A stretch of 64,000 nt of DNA from Gottfriedia acidiceleris (GTDB taxonomy: Bacteria > Bacillota > Bacilli > Bacillales > Bacillaceae_G). The stretch spans positions 620,001-684,000 of the forward strand of contig NZ_NESS01000001.1 in assembly GCF_002128425.1 (NCBI RefSeq), given 5' to 3'. A model generated the notes under the pieces. It had not been told where the DNA came from, did no database searches, and saw only the letters and a list, made by a program, of their open reading frames with translations. A program made the translations under genes and the position numbers. This document shows positions 16,505 through 25,453 of this stretch, piece by piece (the stretch's first letter is position 1; each line of letters starts with the position of its first letter).

Positions 16505-17911
16505 GTGCTTAATAAAAAAATCTTATCATTAGTTACTTTAGGTTTATTAGTTTCACCATTGTCTTTAGGAACTGTTAAGGCAGAAGGAAACGGATACAAT
16601 TTATCAAAGAAGATGATTGAACATCAGGTTAAAAAACCCCTTCAAAAAGGAATCCTAGATTTCCATACGTTTAATCAGCTTGGAAAAGAACTAAAATCTC
16701 GATCTTTATCAGTAAAAAGCTTTAATAAAACGGGTACTATGAATAAAGATAATGTCACTAGTTCAGAAAATGATATTATTTATGAAACGGAATATAATGA
16801 TGACTTTGCTTATGCAGATAATACATCATATGAGAAAATCTTGATTGGGCAGTTACTTCCTTTGTATGATGTAGATTTACATAAAGTAGTCGTACCAACT
16901 GATGGACTTTTAATTGTAGCTGGGGCAACTAACTCTATTAATATTGATCTTTTATTTGCAGCTGTAGAAAAGGATTTTGTTGAGAGTAATAAATTAGTAT
17001 ACTTAGGTTCGGAATTTGACGAAGACGGGGCTGAGTACCAAGCATATCAAGCAAAAGCTGGTACTTATTATGTAGGAGTTATGGATTATGATAATGTAGA
17101 CGATATTGACAATAATACCGAATATGACTTATATGCTATCGCAACTGGATTCGTGGACAATATTGCGCCAAATAAACCAATCGTAAATAAAGTTGATAAT
17201 AATGATAAAGTTGTGACTGGTAAAGCAGAAGCTAATTCTACTGTAAGTGTAAAGGTAGGAAGCACTCAAATAGGTACTGCTAAAGCTTCATCAAATGGAA
17301 CTTATTCTGTAAAAATACCAACACAAAAAGCTGGAGTAACTTTAAGTATTTACGCTAAAGATTCTACGGGTAATACTAGTGCAGCATCAACTACTAAAGT
17401 TGTTGATGTTATCGCTCCAGCTAAACCTGTAGTAAATAAAGTAGATAATAATGATAAAGTTGTAACTGGAAAGGCAGAGGCTAATTCTACTGTTACTGTT
17501 AAAAGAGGATCTACAGTACTGAAAACTGCAAAAGCTAATTCGTCTGGAAACTATTCGCTTCCTATTGCTGTTCAAAGTGCAGGAACAAAGCTGACTGTAA
17601 CCGCTAAAGATGCTGCTGGAAATGTAAGTGTAGCAACAACTGTAACCGTTGTAGATGTTATTGCTCCAGGTAAGCCAAAAGTTAATAAAGTAGATGATAA
17701 CGATTTGAAAGTAACTGGAAAAGCTGAAGCCAACTCAACCGTAACCGTGAAAGTTGGAAGTAAAGTCTTAGGTTCTGCCAAAGCTGATTCAAAAGGAAAC
17801 TTTACAGTTAAGATCAAAGCGCAGAAAAAAGGAACTACTATTGCTGTAACTGCAAAGGATGCTGCTGGAAATACTAGTCAAGCAACTACTTTAAAAGTTG
17901 TAAGTCATTAA
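16505..17911 (+). CDS. Secreted protein with an N-terminal PPC-like region and three bacterial Ig-like repeats
   Basis: A 468-residue exported protein. GTG at 16505 follows AGGGGTGA, and the signal peptide LNKKILSLVTLG... ends near VKAEG. Residues about 85-205 (YETEYNDDFAYADNT, later AGTYYVGVMDYD) resemble pre-peptidase C-terminal or other beta-sandwich domains. Three tandem Ig-like repeats of about 82 residues follow, each starting IAPxKPxVNKVD and carrying VTGKAEANSTVxVK and AKDxxGN, like the Big_6 group. No LPXTG, SLH or transmembrane anchor is visible, so it is probably secreted or wall-bound through its repeats. Repeat DNA is similar enough for recombination. It has its own terminator. 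Confidence 0.8.
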   Translation: MLNKKILSLVTLGLLVSPLSLGTVKAEGNGYNLSKKMIEHQVKKPLQKGILDFHTFNQLGKELKSRSLSVKSFNKTGTMNKDNVTSSENDIIYETEYNDDFAYADNTSYEKILIGQLLPLYDVDLHKVVVPTDGLLIVAGATNSINIDLLFAAVEKDFVESNKLVYLGSEFDEDGAEYQAYQAKAGTYYVGVMDYDNVDDIDNNTEYDLYAIATGFVDNIAPNKPIVNKVDNNDKVVTGKAEANSTVSVKVGSTQIGTAKASSNGTYSVKIPTQKAGVTLSIYAKDSTGNTSAASTTKVVDVIAPAKPVVNKVDNNDKVVTGKAEANSTVTVKRGSTVLKTAKANSSGNYSLPIAVQSAGTKLTVTAKDAAGNVSVATTVTVVDVIAPGKPKVNKVDDNDLKVTGKAEANSTVTVKVGSKVLGSAKADSKGNFTVKIKAQKKGTTIAVTAKDAAGNTSQATTLKVVSH

Positions 17912-17925
17912 GCCAGATCATCGAG

Positions 17926-17957
17926 CCAAGGATTACTTCCTTGGTTTTTGTTTTTTT
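17926..17957 (+). terminator. Terminator of the Ig-repeat gene
   Basis: A CCAAGGA/TCCTTGG stem followed by TTTTTGTTTTTTT, 15 bases after the stop. Confidence 0.9.
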
Positions 17958-18019
17958 AAGTAGCTCCAGATTTTGCACTTATTCCTTCTTTTTTTAAAGG
18001 TAAAATTGATACTAATTAT

Positions 18020-18478
18020 TTAAAATATATTTTTTGATAAATACTCATCAATACTTTCCCTATAAGTCTCGTTGAATTCATATAAATAATTTAATTGACC
18101 TACTTTAAAAATATAAATCACTCTTTTATCTTTCGTTTGATATTCTCTTATATGCATATTATTTATAATTTTAGTTTTAACCTTTTCCCCACCTTCGTAA
18201 TCTAAGCCATTTGATAAATAAATACTTATGGTAATTTCATTTGAAAGATGCACTTCAATATGTTGAGAAAGGAAACCATCATCTATTAGATACACACCTT
18301 TTACTTCAAAATCGGAAGGAATCAGAATCGCTTGGTTACTATTTAATTTTTTACTTATTTCATGCTCCTTTATTTTTATCTTTGTTTCATGGTTTGGAAG
18401 GAAAAATAATATGTATAAAATCATTGATGTACAGATTACTACAATTGAAATAAAAGAAAGGAAAACTAACTTTAGCAT
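18020..18478 (-). CDS. Hypothetical membrane-anchored protein
   Basis: A 152-residue protein with one N-terminal helix (about 4-28) and a soluble extracytoplasmic domain of about 120 residues, rich in beta strands (IEVHLSNEITISIYLSNGLDYEG) and ending LNYLYEFNETYRESIDEYL. The ATG has GAGGCTTG upstream. The layout resembles small DUF4367-like sensor proteins, but I cannot confirm a family. Single leftward gene. Confidence 0.55.
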   Translation of the reverse strand: MLKLVFLSFISIVVICTSMILYILFFLPNHETKIKIKEHEISKKLNSNQAILIPSDFEVKGVYLIDDGFLSQHIEVHLSNEITISIYLSNGLDYEGGEKVKTKIINNMHIREYQTKDKRVIYIFKVGQLNYLYEFNETYRESIDEYLSKNIF

Positions 18479-18751
18479 TACAAGCCTCGCATCATGATTA
18501 GTATTTGTGAAAATAGTAACATATTAAATTGCATCTTAATTCAAGTAATTTCGAAAAAAATATGAAGATTTTATTAGGTATCGTTTCTCCATTCTCTTGA
18601 AGGTTTTTTTCTATTTGTAAGGTAATCGATGATAAGGCAAGTTCAATAATTGTTCCTATAAAATTCACCAATCGTCCATATATTACTAAAAATATAAAAC
18701 TAAAGCTTGGTAAAATAAACATGTACCCTAATAAAAAACAGGAGGCAACCC

Positions 18752-19120
18752 ATGGATAAACTTATAAAGACATTTGTTATTTTTGCTTTATTATTTTTAG
18801 TAAGTGGTTGCAATTCAACAGATAAACCTAGCGTATTAAAGGGTACTTTTGTATGTAAAGATTTGCCTGGAGTATCACTAGTATTTGATCCAGATGATTT
18901 TAATAAATTTTATTATTATAATCCGTATTCTAAAAATTTTAAAGTGGACTCTGGAAAATATTCAAAAAAGGCTAATACAAAATCCAAATACATAGTAAAT
19001 AGTATATATTTTCATGATATAGTAATTAATTTTAAGAACGAGGGATTTAAATTTAAAATCAATGGAAAAAACTATTATTTTAAACAGTCAAGTAGCACCC
19101 CGATAGTTAAAGAACAATAG
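18752..19120 (+). CDS. Small lipoprotein
   Basis: A 122-residue exported lipoprotein: signal peptide MDKLIKTFVIFALLFL and lipobox VSGC, Cys near residue 20. The mature part is a compact Lys/Tyr/Phe-rich beta domain (FVCKDLPGVSLVFDPDDF, later FKFKINGKNYYFK), with a second Cys in FVCKD. AGGAGGCAACCC sits just before the ATG. Function unknown. It is a single gene ending before the terminator that faces the WYL gene. Confidence 0.7.
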   Translation: MDKLIKTFVIFALLFLVSGCNSTDKPSVLKGTFVCKDLPGVSLVFDPDDFNKFYYYNPYSKNFKVDSGKYSKKANTKSKYIVNSIYFHDIVINFKNEGFKFKINGKNYYFKQSSSTPIVKEQ

Positions 19121-19167
19121 AAACGCTTAAACCATTCATTGTAGTTGTTTTACAACAATAAAATAAA

Positions 19168-19194
19168 AAAAAGAGAATCAAATGACCCTCTTTT
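19168..19194 (-). terminator. Terminator of the WYL regulator gene
   Basis: An AAAGAG/CTCTTT stem with a long T run on the minus strand, immediately after the stop at 19203. Confidence 0.7.
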
Positions 19195-19202
19195 AGTAAA
19201 AG

Positions 19203-20192
19203 TTATGGTTGTAAATTCATACTATACAACTTACTCATCTCCAAAATTTGCTCCTGAACTTTCTCAATCACTGAAGGTGGACTTATTACCTGAGCATCCC
19301 TACCCCAAGTTAAAATCCAAGTAATCAATCCATCACTAATTGCAGCTTTTGTAGTTAATATGAAATGCTCCTCATCCACTTGCTGAATATCAGCCTTTAA
19401 TCCAAATCGATCAAGTACTACATTTAATAATCCTTTTTTAAACTTGATTTTTACATAATCAGGTTCACCGGCAAACATATTAAAGACTGTACTCAAGTAT
19501 TCATCAACTTTAAAGCGTTCATCTTGAAATTTTTCATCTGTTCTATTAACTTCACGCATTCGGTCTACGCGGAAATGTCTAAGTTGATCATCAGGTAAGC
19601 TTCTTGTTATTAAGTAATAGTAGTCATTTGACCAAATTACTGCGAGTGGTTTAACTGAGTACTCTTTTCCATCATGGCTTAGCTCAAATTCTTTCTTAAA
19701 GTTGTATCGGCCATATTGAAATGTAAGAAGTTTCTTCTCAGCAATGGCTTGGTGAATTTGATCGATTGAAAAGTGAATTCGGTTGCTTTCACTTTTAATC
19801 GCTGTGTCTGGAATAATGCCATTATGAAGCTTTTTCGCTTCGTTTTCACTTGTCAGTTTTTTTAATTTATCAATGATCTTTTTTGTTTCTTGTTTGTTTA
19901 AAAATCTTGAAGCTGTAACTGCATCTACTAATAAGCGGAGTTCATGTAATTCAAATAGTCTTTCTTGGTGACTGTATGTGGTTGCCTTACCATCTGAAGC
20001 GTTTTCAATTACATCAAAACCAACATCCACTAATACCGATATATCTTTTAAAAATGTATTTTTACTATACGAAAAATCCTCTTCTCCTACTGCTAATCTC
20101 TTTTTTATTTGATCAAAGGTAAACTCACGATCAATATCTGTTTTACTTTCTAATAGTTTCATTAGTTTATAGAAACGTTCACGGTTTTCCAT
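19203..20192 (-). CDS. WYL-domain transcriptional regulator
   Basis: A 329-residue cytoplasmic regulator. The N-terminal 70 residues form a winged helix-turn-helix region (REFTFDQIKKRLAVGEEDFSYSKNTFLKDISVLV). The middle (about 140-230) is the WYL domain with KLLTFQYGRYNFKKEFEL and PLAVIWSNDYYYLI, where the usual W-Y-L core appears as a variant. The WCX-like C-terminus includes FKKGLLNVVLDRFG. WYL regulators often sense nucleic-acid or nucleotide ligands and control stress or defence genes. No clear target is adjacent. The start follows GGAGGAATCC. Confidence 0.82.
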   Translation of the reverse strand: MENRERFYKLMKLLESKTDIDREFTFDQIKKRLAVGEEDFSYSKNTFLKDISVLVDVGFDVIENASDGKATTYSHQERLFELHELRLLVDAVTASRFLNKQETKKIIDKLKKLTSENEAKKLHNGIIPDTAIKSESNRIHFSIDQIHQAIAEKKLLTFQYGRYNFKKEFELSHDGKEYSVKPLAVIWSNDYYYLITRSLPDDQLRHFRVDRMREVNRTDEKFQDERFKVDEYLSTVFNMFAGEPDYVKIKFKKGLLNVVLDRFGLKADIQQVDEEHFILTTKAAISDGLITWILTWGRDAQVISPPSVIEKVQEQILEMSKLYSMNLQP

Positions 20193-20357
20193 GGATTCCT
20201 CCGTTTATTTAGTAAAATTCATAAGATGTATTTTATATGTAATTAATTTAATTTTAACATATTTAATTGGTAAAAATTATAGTTAAAAAATACTAGTCTA
20301 TTTTCTCTAGTAGTTCTATTAAACTGATTTACTATTTCATCATAAATTCTAGTAAAC

Positions 20358-20413
20358 AAAAGTATCCAATAGGTAGACTTTTTTGATGTAGTCTACTCTA
20401 TTGGGTACTTTTT
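20358..20413 (-). terminator. Long hairpin terminator after the 20.5 kb gene
   Basis: AAAAGTATCCAATAG pairs with CTATTGGGTACTTTT, and GTAGACT pairs with AGTCTAC inside. T-rich on both sides. It is 40 bases past the stop at 20454. Confidence 0.8.
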
Positions 20414-20453
20414 AAGGTGCAGATAATTTTTTTATTAGTTTGAAACTAATCCA

Positions 20454-20906
20454 TCAGCGTACGTCTTTATAAATTGTAACAAATTCTCTATCGGCTATTA
20501 TTAAGTCACTTGGAGTTTTTAAATCGGATAGTGTAATTTGGCGTTTTATGCTAATTGGGTAGTTCTCTTCAGAATTCCATGAAGCGTAATACTCGATTAT
20601 ACCACTTTCATTAACAGCATCTTTAATATATTCATATAAAATCTTTAAACACTTTTCCTCTTCTGGAGTAGTTTTCCCTTTTTCTCCTTTAAGCGGAATT
20701 TGTGTAGAGACCATACCTACTTGATATTTATATTTAAAATGATTGGAGAAACTAAAAAATTTCTTTTCTTCTGGGTCATAATTTCTCTCCAGAAATAGAT
20801 GTGTAAAATCTAACTCATTTGCATAAACATTAGGAGAAATAGCATTTTGACCAAAGACACCATCTTTCAATGGTATTGGTGAAGAAATATAATGATACTG
20901 TGTCAT
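20454..20906 (-). CDS. Hypothetical protein, 150 residues
   Basis: A soluble protein of unknown function. It starts TQYHYISSPIPLKDGVFGQN, has a helical centre (TPEEEKCLKILYEYIKDAVNESG) and ends DLIIADREFVTIYKDVR. No signal peptide. The ATG follows AGGGGGGC. The 160-base leader in front of it is unusually G-rich and can fold (see 20907-21066), so expression may be controlled there. Family not recognised. Confidence 0.6.
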   Translation of the reverse strand: MTQYHYISSPIPLKDGVFGQNAISPNVYANELDFTHLFLERNYDPEEKKFFSFSNHFKYKYQVGMVSTQIPLKGEKGKTTPEEEKCLKILYEYIKDAVNESGIIEYYASWNSEENYPISIKRQITLSDLKTPSDLIIADREFVTIYKDVR

Positions 20907-21066
20907 AAAGCCCCCCTGTTCTAATTAACCGGCCCTCCATGATTTTTAGAGATAGACTACGTATCTTTTTTAACTTTAACCTCGATAAAGCCACTGATTT
21001 AGATATCCCCTTACCAATAGATACGTCTCCCGCTGCCTCACCGATAATAATCATGCCTCCAGTTGA
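20907..21066 (-). promoter_or_regulatory. G-rich leader with long-range pairing, candidate structured RNA
   Basis: On the minus strand, upstream of the gene at 20906, ACGTATCT (21019-21026) can pair with AGATACGT (20959-20966), enclosing about 52 bases. The stretch is much richer in G than its surroundings. It also stays open as a reading frame in both directions. I cannot assign it to a known riboswitch class. It may instead be a fragment of coding DNA. Confidence 0.3.
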
Positions 21067-21254
21067 AAAAAAATATTTATTGTTATGTGAAAATTTTATC
21101 ATACTGGTTTATCGAAAAAAGTGTTGTTTATGTTAAAATATTGAATTTTTTTAAATTGTCTACATCAAACAACACACGTTTTATTCTTTGTTTAAATAAT
21201 TTATCTAGTTCAAAAGTCATCGTCCAAATAGACTAAAAACGAAATAAACGTGAT

Positions 21255-21283
21255 ATGACAAATCGAACAAGCATACATATAAA
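21255..21283 (+). promoter_or_regulatory. Sigma-A promoter of glnQHMP
   Basis: ATGACA (21255-21260), a 17-base spacer and TATAAA (21278-21283), about 60 bases before the glnQ start. Both boxes match the consensus at five of six positions. I found no good TnrA box next to it. Confidence 0.65.
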
Positions 21284-21343
21284 ATATTGATTCCCAAATT
21301 TCACCAAATTACATATTCAAAAAAATTGGACAGGAGGTCAGGA

Positions 21344-22072
21344 ATGATTGAATTTAAACAGGTAAATAAGTTTTATGGCGATTTTCAAGTCTTAAAAGAT
21401 ATTAATCTCACAATTAATAAAGGTGAAGTTGTTGTCGTGATCGGTCCATCTGGTTCTGGTAAAAGTACTTTGTTGCGCTGTATCAATCATTTGGAGGCAA
21501 TTAATGATGGAACACTTACAGTCAGTGGGATTTCAGTTGGGGATAAAAAAACAGATTTGAATAAGTTAAGACGTAATATTGGAATGGTGTTTCAGCATTT
21601 TTATTTGTATCCGCACAAAACTGTGCTTGAAAATATCACTTTGGCTCCAATGAAAGCATTGGGCCAATCTAGAGAAGAGGCTGATGAAACAGCCAAACAT
21701 TTTCTTGAAAAAGTTGGCATTTTAGAGAAGGCCAAGTCTTATCCTTCCCAGCTTTCCGGTGGTCAGCAACAGCGTGTAGCAATTGCTCGCGGTCTTGCGA
21801 TGAAGCCGGATATTATGCTTTTTGATGAACCTACTTCAGCACTTGATCCTGAAATGATTGGTGAAGTGCTAGATGTTATGAAGGCCCTTGCTAGAGAAGG
21901 CATGACGATGGTTGTCGTGACTCATGAGATGGGCTTTGCAAAAGAGGTTGCCGACCGAATCGTTTTTATGGATGAAGGTCGCATATTAGAAGAAGCAACT
22001 CCGGCTGAGTTTTATGAGAACCCACGTGAAGAACGGGCTCGCTTATTCTTAAGCCGTATATTAAATCATTAA
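21344..22072 (+). CDS. glnQ: Glutamine/polar amino-acid ABC transporter ATP-binding protein
   Basis: A 242-residue ATPase of the polar amino-acid uptake family. Walker [10 protein letters not shown] is near residue 33, the signature LSGGQQQR near 137, Walker [12 protein letters not shown] near 158 and the H-loop VVTHEMG after it. The start is ATG 21344 with AGGAGGT six bases away; the frame opens further upstream but without a site. It is the first gene of an operon whose order (ATPase, binding protein, two permeases) equals B. subtilis glnQHMP. Substrate assignment to glutamine rests on that order and is not proven by sequence. Confidence 0.88.
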   Translation: MIEFKQVNKFYGDFQVLKDINLTINKGEVVVVIGPSGSGKSTLLRCINHLEAINDGTLTVSGISVGDKKTDLNKLRRNIGMVFQHFYLYPHKTVLENITLAPMKALGQSREEADETAKHFLEKVGILEKAKSYPSQLSGGQQQRVAIARGLAMKPDIMLFDEPTSALDPEMIGEVLDVMKALAREGMTMVVVTHEMGFAKEVADRIVFMDEGRILEEATPAEFYENPREERARLFLSRILNH

Positions 22073-22086
22073 TAGGAGGTAATGGA

Positions 22087-22884
22087 ATGTTTCTAAAAAA
22101 ATTCATGAAAATGGCTTTAGTTTCAACAACGGCCGCCTTAGTTCTTGCAGGTTGTGGTGGTAAGGATGATTCGAAAAGTAAAGATGCTCTTGCACGTATT
22201 AAGGATGATAAGAAAATTGTTTTTGGCGTAAAATATGACACTCGTTTATTTGGCTTGAAAAACCCATCAACAGGTAAAGTAGAAGGATTTGATATTGATC
22301 TTTCCAAAGCATTGGCTAAAGAAATGTTTGGCAATGACGTTAAACCAGAATACATAGAGGTTACATCAAAAACTAGGGTTGGCCTCTTAAATAATGGCAA
22401 AGTTGATGCGGTTGTCGCGACTATGACCATTAATGAAGAACGTAAAAAAGAAGTAGATTTTACTGATGTGTACTTTAATGCTGGACAATCTTTACTTGTG
22501 AAAAAAGGTAGTAAAGTTCACGGACTTGCTGACTTGAAAAAAGGTACAAAAGTGCTTGCTGTTAAAGGCTCGACTTCAGCTGTAAATATTCGCCAGAAAG
22601 CTCCTGAAACGACAGTACTTGAATTTGAAAACTATGCTGAAGCTTTTACAGCTTTAAAAGCTGGTAAAGGTGATGCCTTAACGACTGATGATTCAATCCT
22701 TTACGGGATGAAAGAAGAAGATCCTTCATTTGAATTAGTAGGTGGAACATTTACAGAAGAGCCTTATGGAATTGCGGTTAAAAAAGGAAATAAAGACCTT
22801 GTCGATGCATTAAATAAAGCATTAAAAAACCTGAAAGCTTCAGGTAAATACGATGAAATTAAGAATAAATGGATTAAAAAATAA
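22087..22884 (+). CDS. glnH: Glutamine/polar amino-acid-binding lipoprotein
   Basis: Solute-binding subunit that delivers the amino acid to the permeases. Signal peptide with lipobox LAGC (Cys near residue 23), then a two-lobed SBP_bac_3 domain: FGVKYDTRLFGL, GFDIDLSKALAKEM, VDAVVATMTINEERKKEVDFTD and LTTDDSILYG. Length 265. It starts 15 bases after glnQ with AGGAGGT. A stable hairpin lies between this gene and the next, which would fit the higher demand for binding protein. Confidence 0.9.
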   Translation: MFLKKFMKMALVSTTAALVLAGCGGKDDSKSKDALARIKDDKKIVFGVKYDTRLFGLKNPSTGKVEGFDIDLSKALAKEMFGNDVKPEYIEVTSKTRVGLLNNGKVDAVVATMTINEERKKEVDFTDVYFNAGQSLLVKKGSKVHGLADLKKGTKVLAVKGSTSAVNIRQKAPETTVLEFENYAEAFTALKAGKGDALTTDDSILYGMKEEDPSFELVGGTFTEEPYGIAVKKGNKDLVDALNKALKNLKASGKYDEIKNKWIKK

Positions 22885-22902
22885 TTATTGATGTTGGGAG
22901 CT

Positions 22903-22930
22903 GCAGAGTCCGTATTTTTACGGGCCTGCT
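22903..22930 (+). promoter_or_regulatory. Hairpin between glnH and glnM
   Basis: GCAG..CCGTA pairs with TACGG..CTGC, followed by TTTTCCT. It is weak as a terminator and lies inside the operon, so partial termination or protection of the glnH 3' end is likely. Confidence 0.55.
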
Positions 22931-22956
22931 TTTCCTGATAATTAGGAGGAAATCCT

Positions 22957-23595
22957 TTGATTGATTTCTCGATACTAACGGATCATATGGAGTATTTTTT
23001 AGAAGGATTAAGAGTAACCATTTTAACTAGTTTAATTGCTTTATTATGTAGCTTTATTTTAGGAACAGTCATTGCTGTTATGAGAATTGCTCCAATTAAA
23101 CCGCTTAACTGGTTAGGTTCGATCTATGTTGAGTTTATCCGTAATATCCCTGTACTAGTGGTTGTGTTTTTCACTTACTTAGCCGGAAGCTTTAGCGGGA
23201 TGATTGCAGGAACAATCGGATTAACCATCTATACAGCTGCCTTCATATCCGAAGCAATCCGTGCAGGTATCCTCTCTGTTCCAAAAGGACAAATGGAAGC
23301 TGCCCGCTCAACAGGGCTGAGTTACGGACAGGCAATGAGATTCATTATACTCCCCCAGGCAATAAAAATCGTCATCCCTCCCCTTGGCAACCAATTTCTA
23401 AATCTAGTAAAAAATTCATCATTATTAGCAGTCGTAGCTGGTGGAGATTTAATGTATCAAGGCGATCTAATTTCTGCAATGACATACGTAACGTTTGATA
23501 CTTATATTTTTGTAGCACTATTTTATTTAGTCTTAACGATTCCTTTAAGTATTGGTGTAAGCTATTTAGAAAAACGCTTGGCTAGAAGTAATTAA
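22957..23595 (+). CDS. glnM: Glutamine/polar amino-acid ABC transporter permease
   Basis: A 212-residue HisM-type permease with five helices. The EAA loop (GILSVPKGQMEAARSTGLSYGQAMRFIILPQA) sits at about 105-135 and contacts the ATPase. It begins with TTG at 22957 behind AGGAGGAAA; no ATG competes. It is followed after 12 bases by the second permease. The two are homologous and should form the heterodimeric channel. Confidence 0.88.
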   Translation: MIDFSILTDHMEYFLEGLRVTILTSLIALLCSFILGTVIAVMRIAPIKPLNWLGSIYVEFIRNIPVLVVVFFTYLAGSFSGMIAGTIGLTIYTAAFISEAIRAGILSVPKGQMEAARSTGLSYGQAMRFIILPQAIKIVIPPLGNQFLNLVKNSSLLAVVAGGDLMYQGDLISAMTYVTFDTYIFVALFYLVLTIPLSIGVSYLEKRLARSN

Positions 23596-23607
23596 GGAGG
23601 TGCATGG

Positions 23608-24270
23608 ATGGACTTTCTGCAGCCGTTCGCAGATGTATACACACTAGATCATATCAAGTTTTTGCTAGAAGGATTTTGGGTTACCCTTAAAGTCGCTGCC
23701 ATTTCAATTGTACTTAGTTTTATTATTGGTGGGTTGATTGGTACGCTTAGATATACGAAGATTCCTGTTGTTACTCAATTACTAACCGCGATTGTTGAAA
23801 TAATTCGGAACCTGCCTTTGCTACTGATTATTTTCTTTACTTATTTTGCTCTACCGGAAATCGGGATTGAAATGAAAATAATCACAGCCACAATCGCAGC
23901 ATTGACGGTTTTTGAATCAGCAATGATATCAGAAATTATTCGAAGTGGCTTAAACTCGATTGAAAAAGGACAGATCGAAGCAGCACGTGCATCTGGACTG
24001 AATTATATCCAGACATTGCGTCACATCGTTCTGCCCCAAGCATTGAGACGAATGGTTCCTCCCCTTGTTAGTCAGTTTATTTCTTTACTTAAAGATACAT
24101 GTTTAGCTGTTGTGATTGCGTTGCCGGATTTATTGCATAATGGACAGATTATTTATGCGCAGAAGGAATCTTATGTGATCCCTGTTATGGTGATGGTTTC
24201 GTTGATGTATTTTGTTGTTAATTATGTTTTGTCGTTGGTTGCGCGTAGGTTGGAGATCAAGCAGTCTTAG
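23608..24270 (+). CDS. glnP: Glutamine/polar amino-acid ABC transporter permease
   Basis: The second HisM-type permease, 220 residues, five helices, EAA loop GLNSIEKGQIEAARASGLNYIQ at about 133-155. The start follows AAGGAGGTGC. It is the last gene of the operon, with a terminator directly after the stop. The region has slightly different codon use near its end (GTTGGTTGCGCG), without obvious meaning. Confidence 0.88.
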   Translation: MDFLQPFADVYTLDHIKFLLEGFWVTLKVAAISIVLSFIIGGLIGTLRYTKIPVVTQLLTAIVEIIRNLPLLLIIFFTYFALPEIGIEMKIITATIAALTVFESAMISEIIRSGLNSIEKGQIEAARASGLNYIQTLRHIVLPQALRRMVPPLVSQFISLLKDTCLAVVIALPDLLHNGQIIYAQKESYVIPVMVMVSLMYFVVNYVLSLVARRLEIKQS

Positions 24271-24271
24271 G

Positions 24272-24304
24272 AAATCCGGTTCTTACATTGGGCCGGATTT
24301 TTTT
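24272..24304 (+). terminator. Terminator of glnQHMP
   Basis: AAATCCGG/CCGGATTT stem followed by seven T residues, two bases after the glnP stop. Confidence 0.9.
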
Positions 24305-24492
24305 ACATTCTCTTTTGTATATAGCTACAAAAAACTACATCTTTAATTATTAGGAGTGTCAAACAGAAGTGCAGTTTATTTTTTTGTTTTAACAATCTGT
24401 AAAGAAATTTCATAGTTTATTCACAAAATAAGATAACTAAATAATGAATTGATAGTTAAAATTAACTTATCTTTTATTGAGGAGAATATATT

Positions 24493-24792
24493 ATGAAAAA
24501 GAAAAAAAAGATAATGATTCCTTTATTAATAGCTACTGTATTCATAATCACTTCGTACACCTATGTAAAAATAAAACTACATTTAACAAAAAATGCAGTT
24601 GAGGAATATCTTATTAAGGAAAGAGGCATAAAAAAACAGGAGATAGAAGAACTTCACCCAGTTTTTGATTGGATTAAATCATCCGGTGATCGAAAATGGT
24701 CAGTTCGTGTGAAAATAAAAGGCGATAATGAATATTATGGTTATTATAAAGATAGTAAAAATAATAAAATAATTTTAGATCCACTTAGATAA
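24493..24792 (+). CDS. DUF3139-like small membrane-anchored protein
   Basis: A 99-residue protein: a strongly basic N-terminus (MKKKKKIM), one helix (about 8-28), then an extracytoplasmic domain with AVEEYLIKERGIKKQEIEEL and WSVRVKIKGDNEYYGYYKD. This is the plan of DUF3139 proteins of Bacillus, whose role is unknown. GAGGAGAA precedes the ATG. Single gene. Confidence 0.65.
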   Translation: MKKKKKIMIPLLIATVFIITSYTYVKIKLHLTKNAVEEYLIKERGIKKQEIEELHPVFDWIKSSGDRKWSVRVKIKGDNEYYGYYKDSKNNKIILDPLR

Positions 24793-24868
24793 TAAAGAGC
24801 ATCAAAACTTGTGAAAAAATTAACATAAACTTTTACAAACGGAAATGCCCATAATTTTTCTCCTTGAT

Positions 24869-25453
24869 TTAATACTTAGTTAGAATAATTTGAAATACTT
24901 TCTCTTCATATATTATGAAAGTCAATTTTATATTTTGCTCTTTATCAAGATACGTTATCATATCTCCTATTTCATCAATCGAGCGAATGTAGTTATTACC
25001 GTATTTACTTTTAATAGTAGATACATCGCTTCCTATTCCAATACCTTTATCCGTTTTTAATTTAGGATCTTCAGAAACAATACTATTAATTTTAATGTTT
25101 TTAGTTCCAATATAGAGTTTCTTAAATTGATAGTTTCTATCATTTTCAACAGGAAGTATTACTACAATGTCTGTGTGTTTAACTGTTCTTCCATATTTAC
25201 TTTTTAGATCTACCAATAGTTCCGGTGTAACTTGTTTATTAATCTTAATTTCATTTATTCCTTCATTTTTTAGTGAAGTACTTTCTAGTAGTCTATTTTT
25301 TACTAAAATAGTAGTACGCTCAACAATGAAAAAACCTACTAATAGCAATACAATAATTCCAAATAGTACAGTAATATACTTCCAGGGGATCAGTTTAAAT
25401 AATAGGTTCCCTAGAATTAGTAATAAAATTAAAACTAAGATTTTTATTATCAT
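24869..25453 (-). CDS. Hypothetical two-helix membrane protein
   Basis: A 194-residue protein with two N-terminal helices (about 2-20 and 26-45) and a soluble domain of about 140 residues (NEIKINKQVTPELLVDLKSKYG, later KLKTDKGIGIGSDVSTIKSKYG). The GIxxGxxxxxIKSKYG segment resembles repeats in small Bacillus surface proteins where a threshold helix precedes a beta hairpin. ATG 25453 is chosen for its GGGAGAA site; the frame extends to 25495 without one. Family unknown. Confidence 0.55.
   Translation of the reverse strand: MIIKILVLILLLILGNLLFKLIPWKYITVLFGIIVLLLVGFFIVERTTILVKNRLLESTSLKNEGINEIKINKQVTPELLVDLKSKYGRTVKHTDIVVILPVENDRNYQFKKLYIGTKNIKINSIVSEDPKLKTDKGIGIGSDVSTIKSKYGNNYIRSIDEIGDMITYLDKEQNIKLTFIIYEEKVFQIILTKY

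Noticed and set aside
18498-18722. Leftward 74-residue frame
   Set aside because: No ribosome binding site, odd composition, and it covers the promoter region of the lipoprotein gene at 18752.
20830-21102. Leftward 90-residue frame (and an antisense frame) upstream of 20906
   Set aside because: The internal ATG has GGAGG only one base away, the end overlaps the real gene out of frame, and the sequence resembles no family. I report the stretch as an unexplained leader instead.
21100-21343. TnrA box or glutamine riboswitch upstream of glnQ
   Set aside because: I searched for TGTNA-N7-TNACA and for conserved leader motifs and found neither; only a sigma-A promoter is clear.
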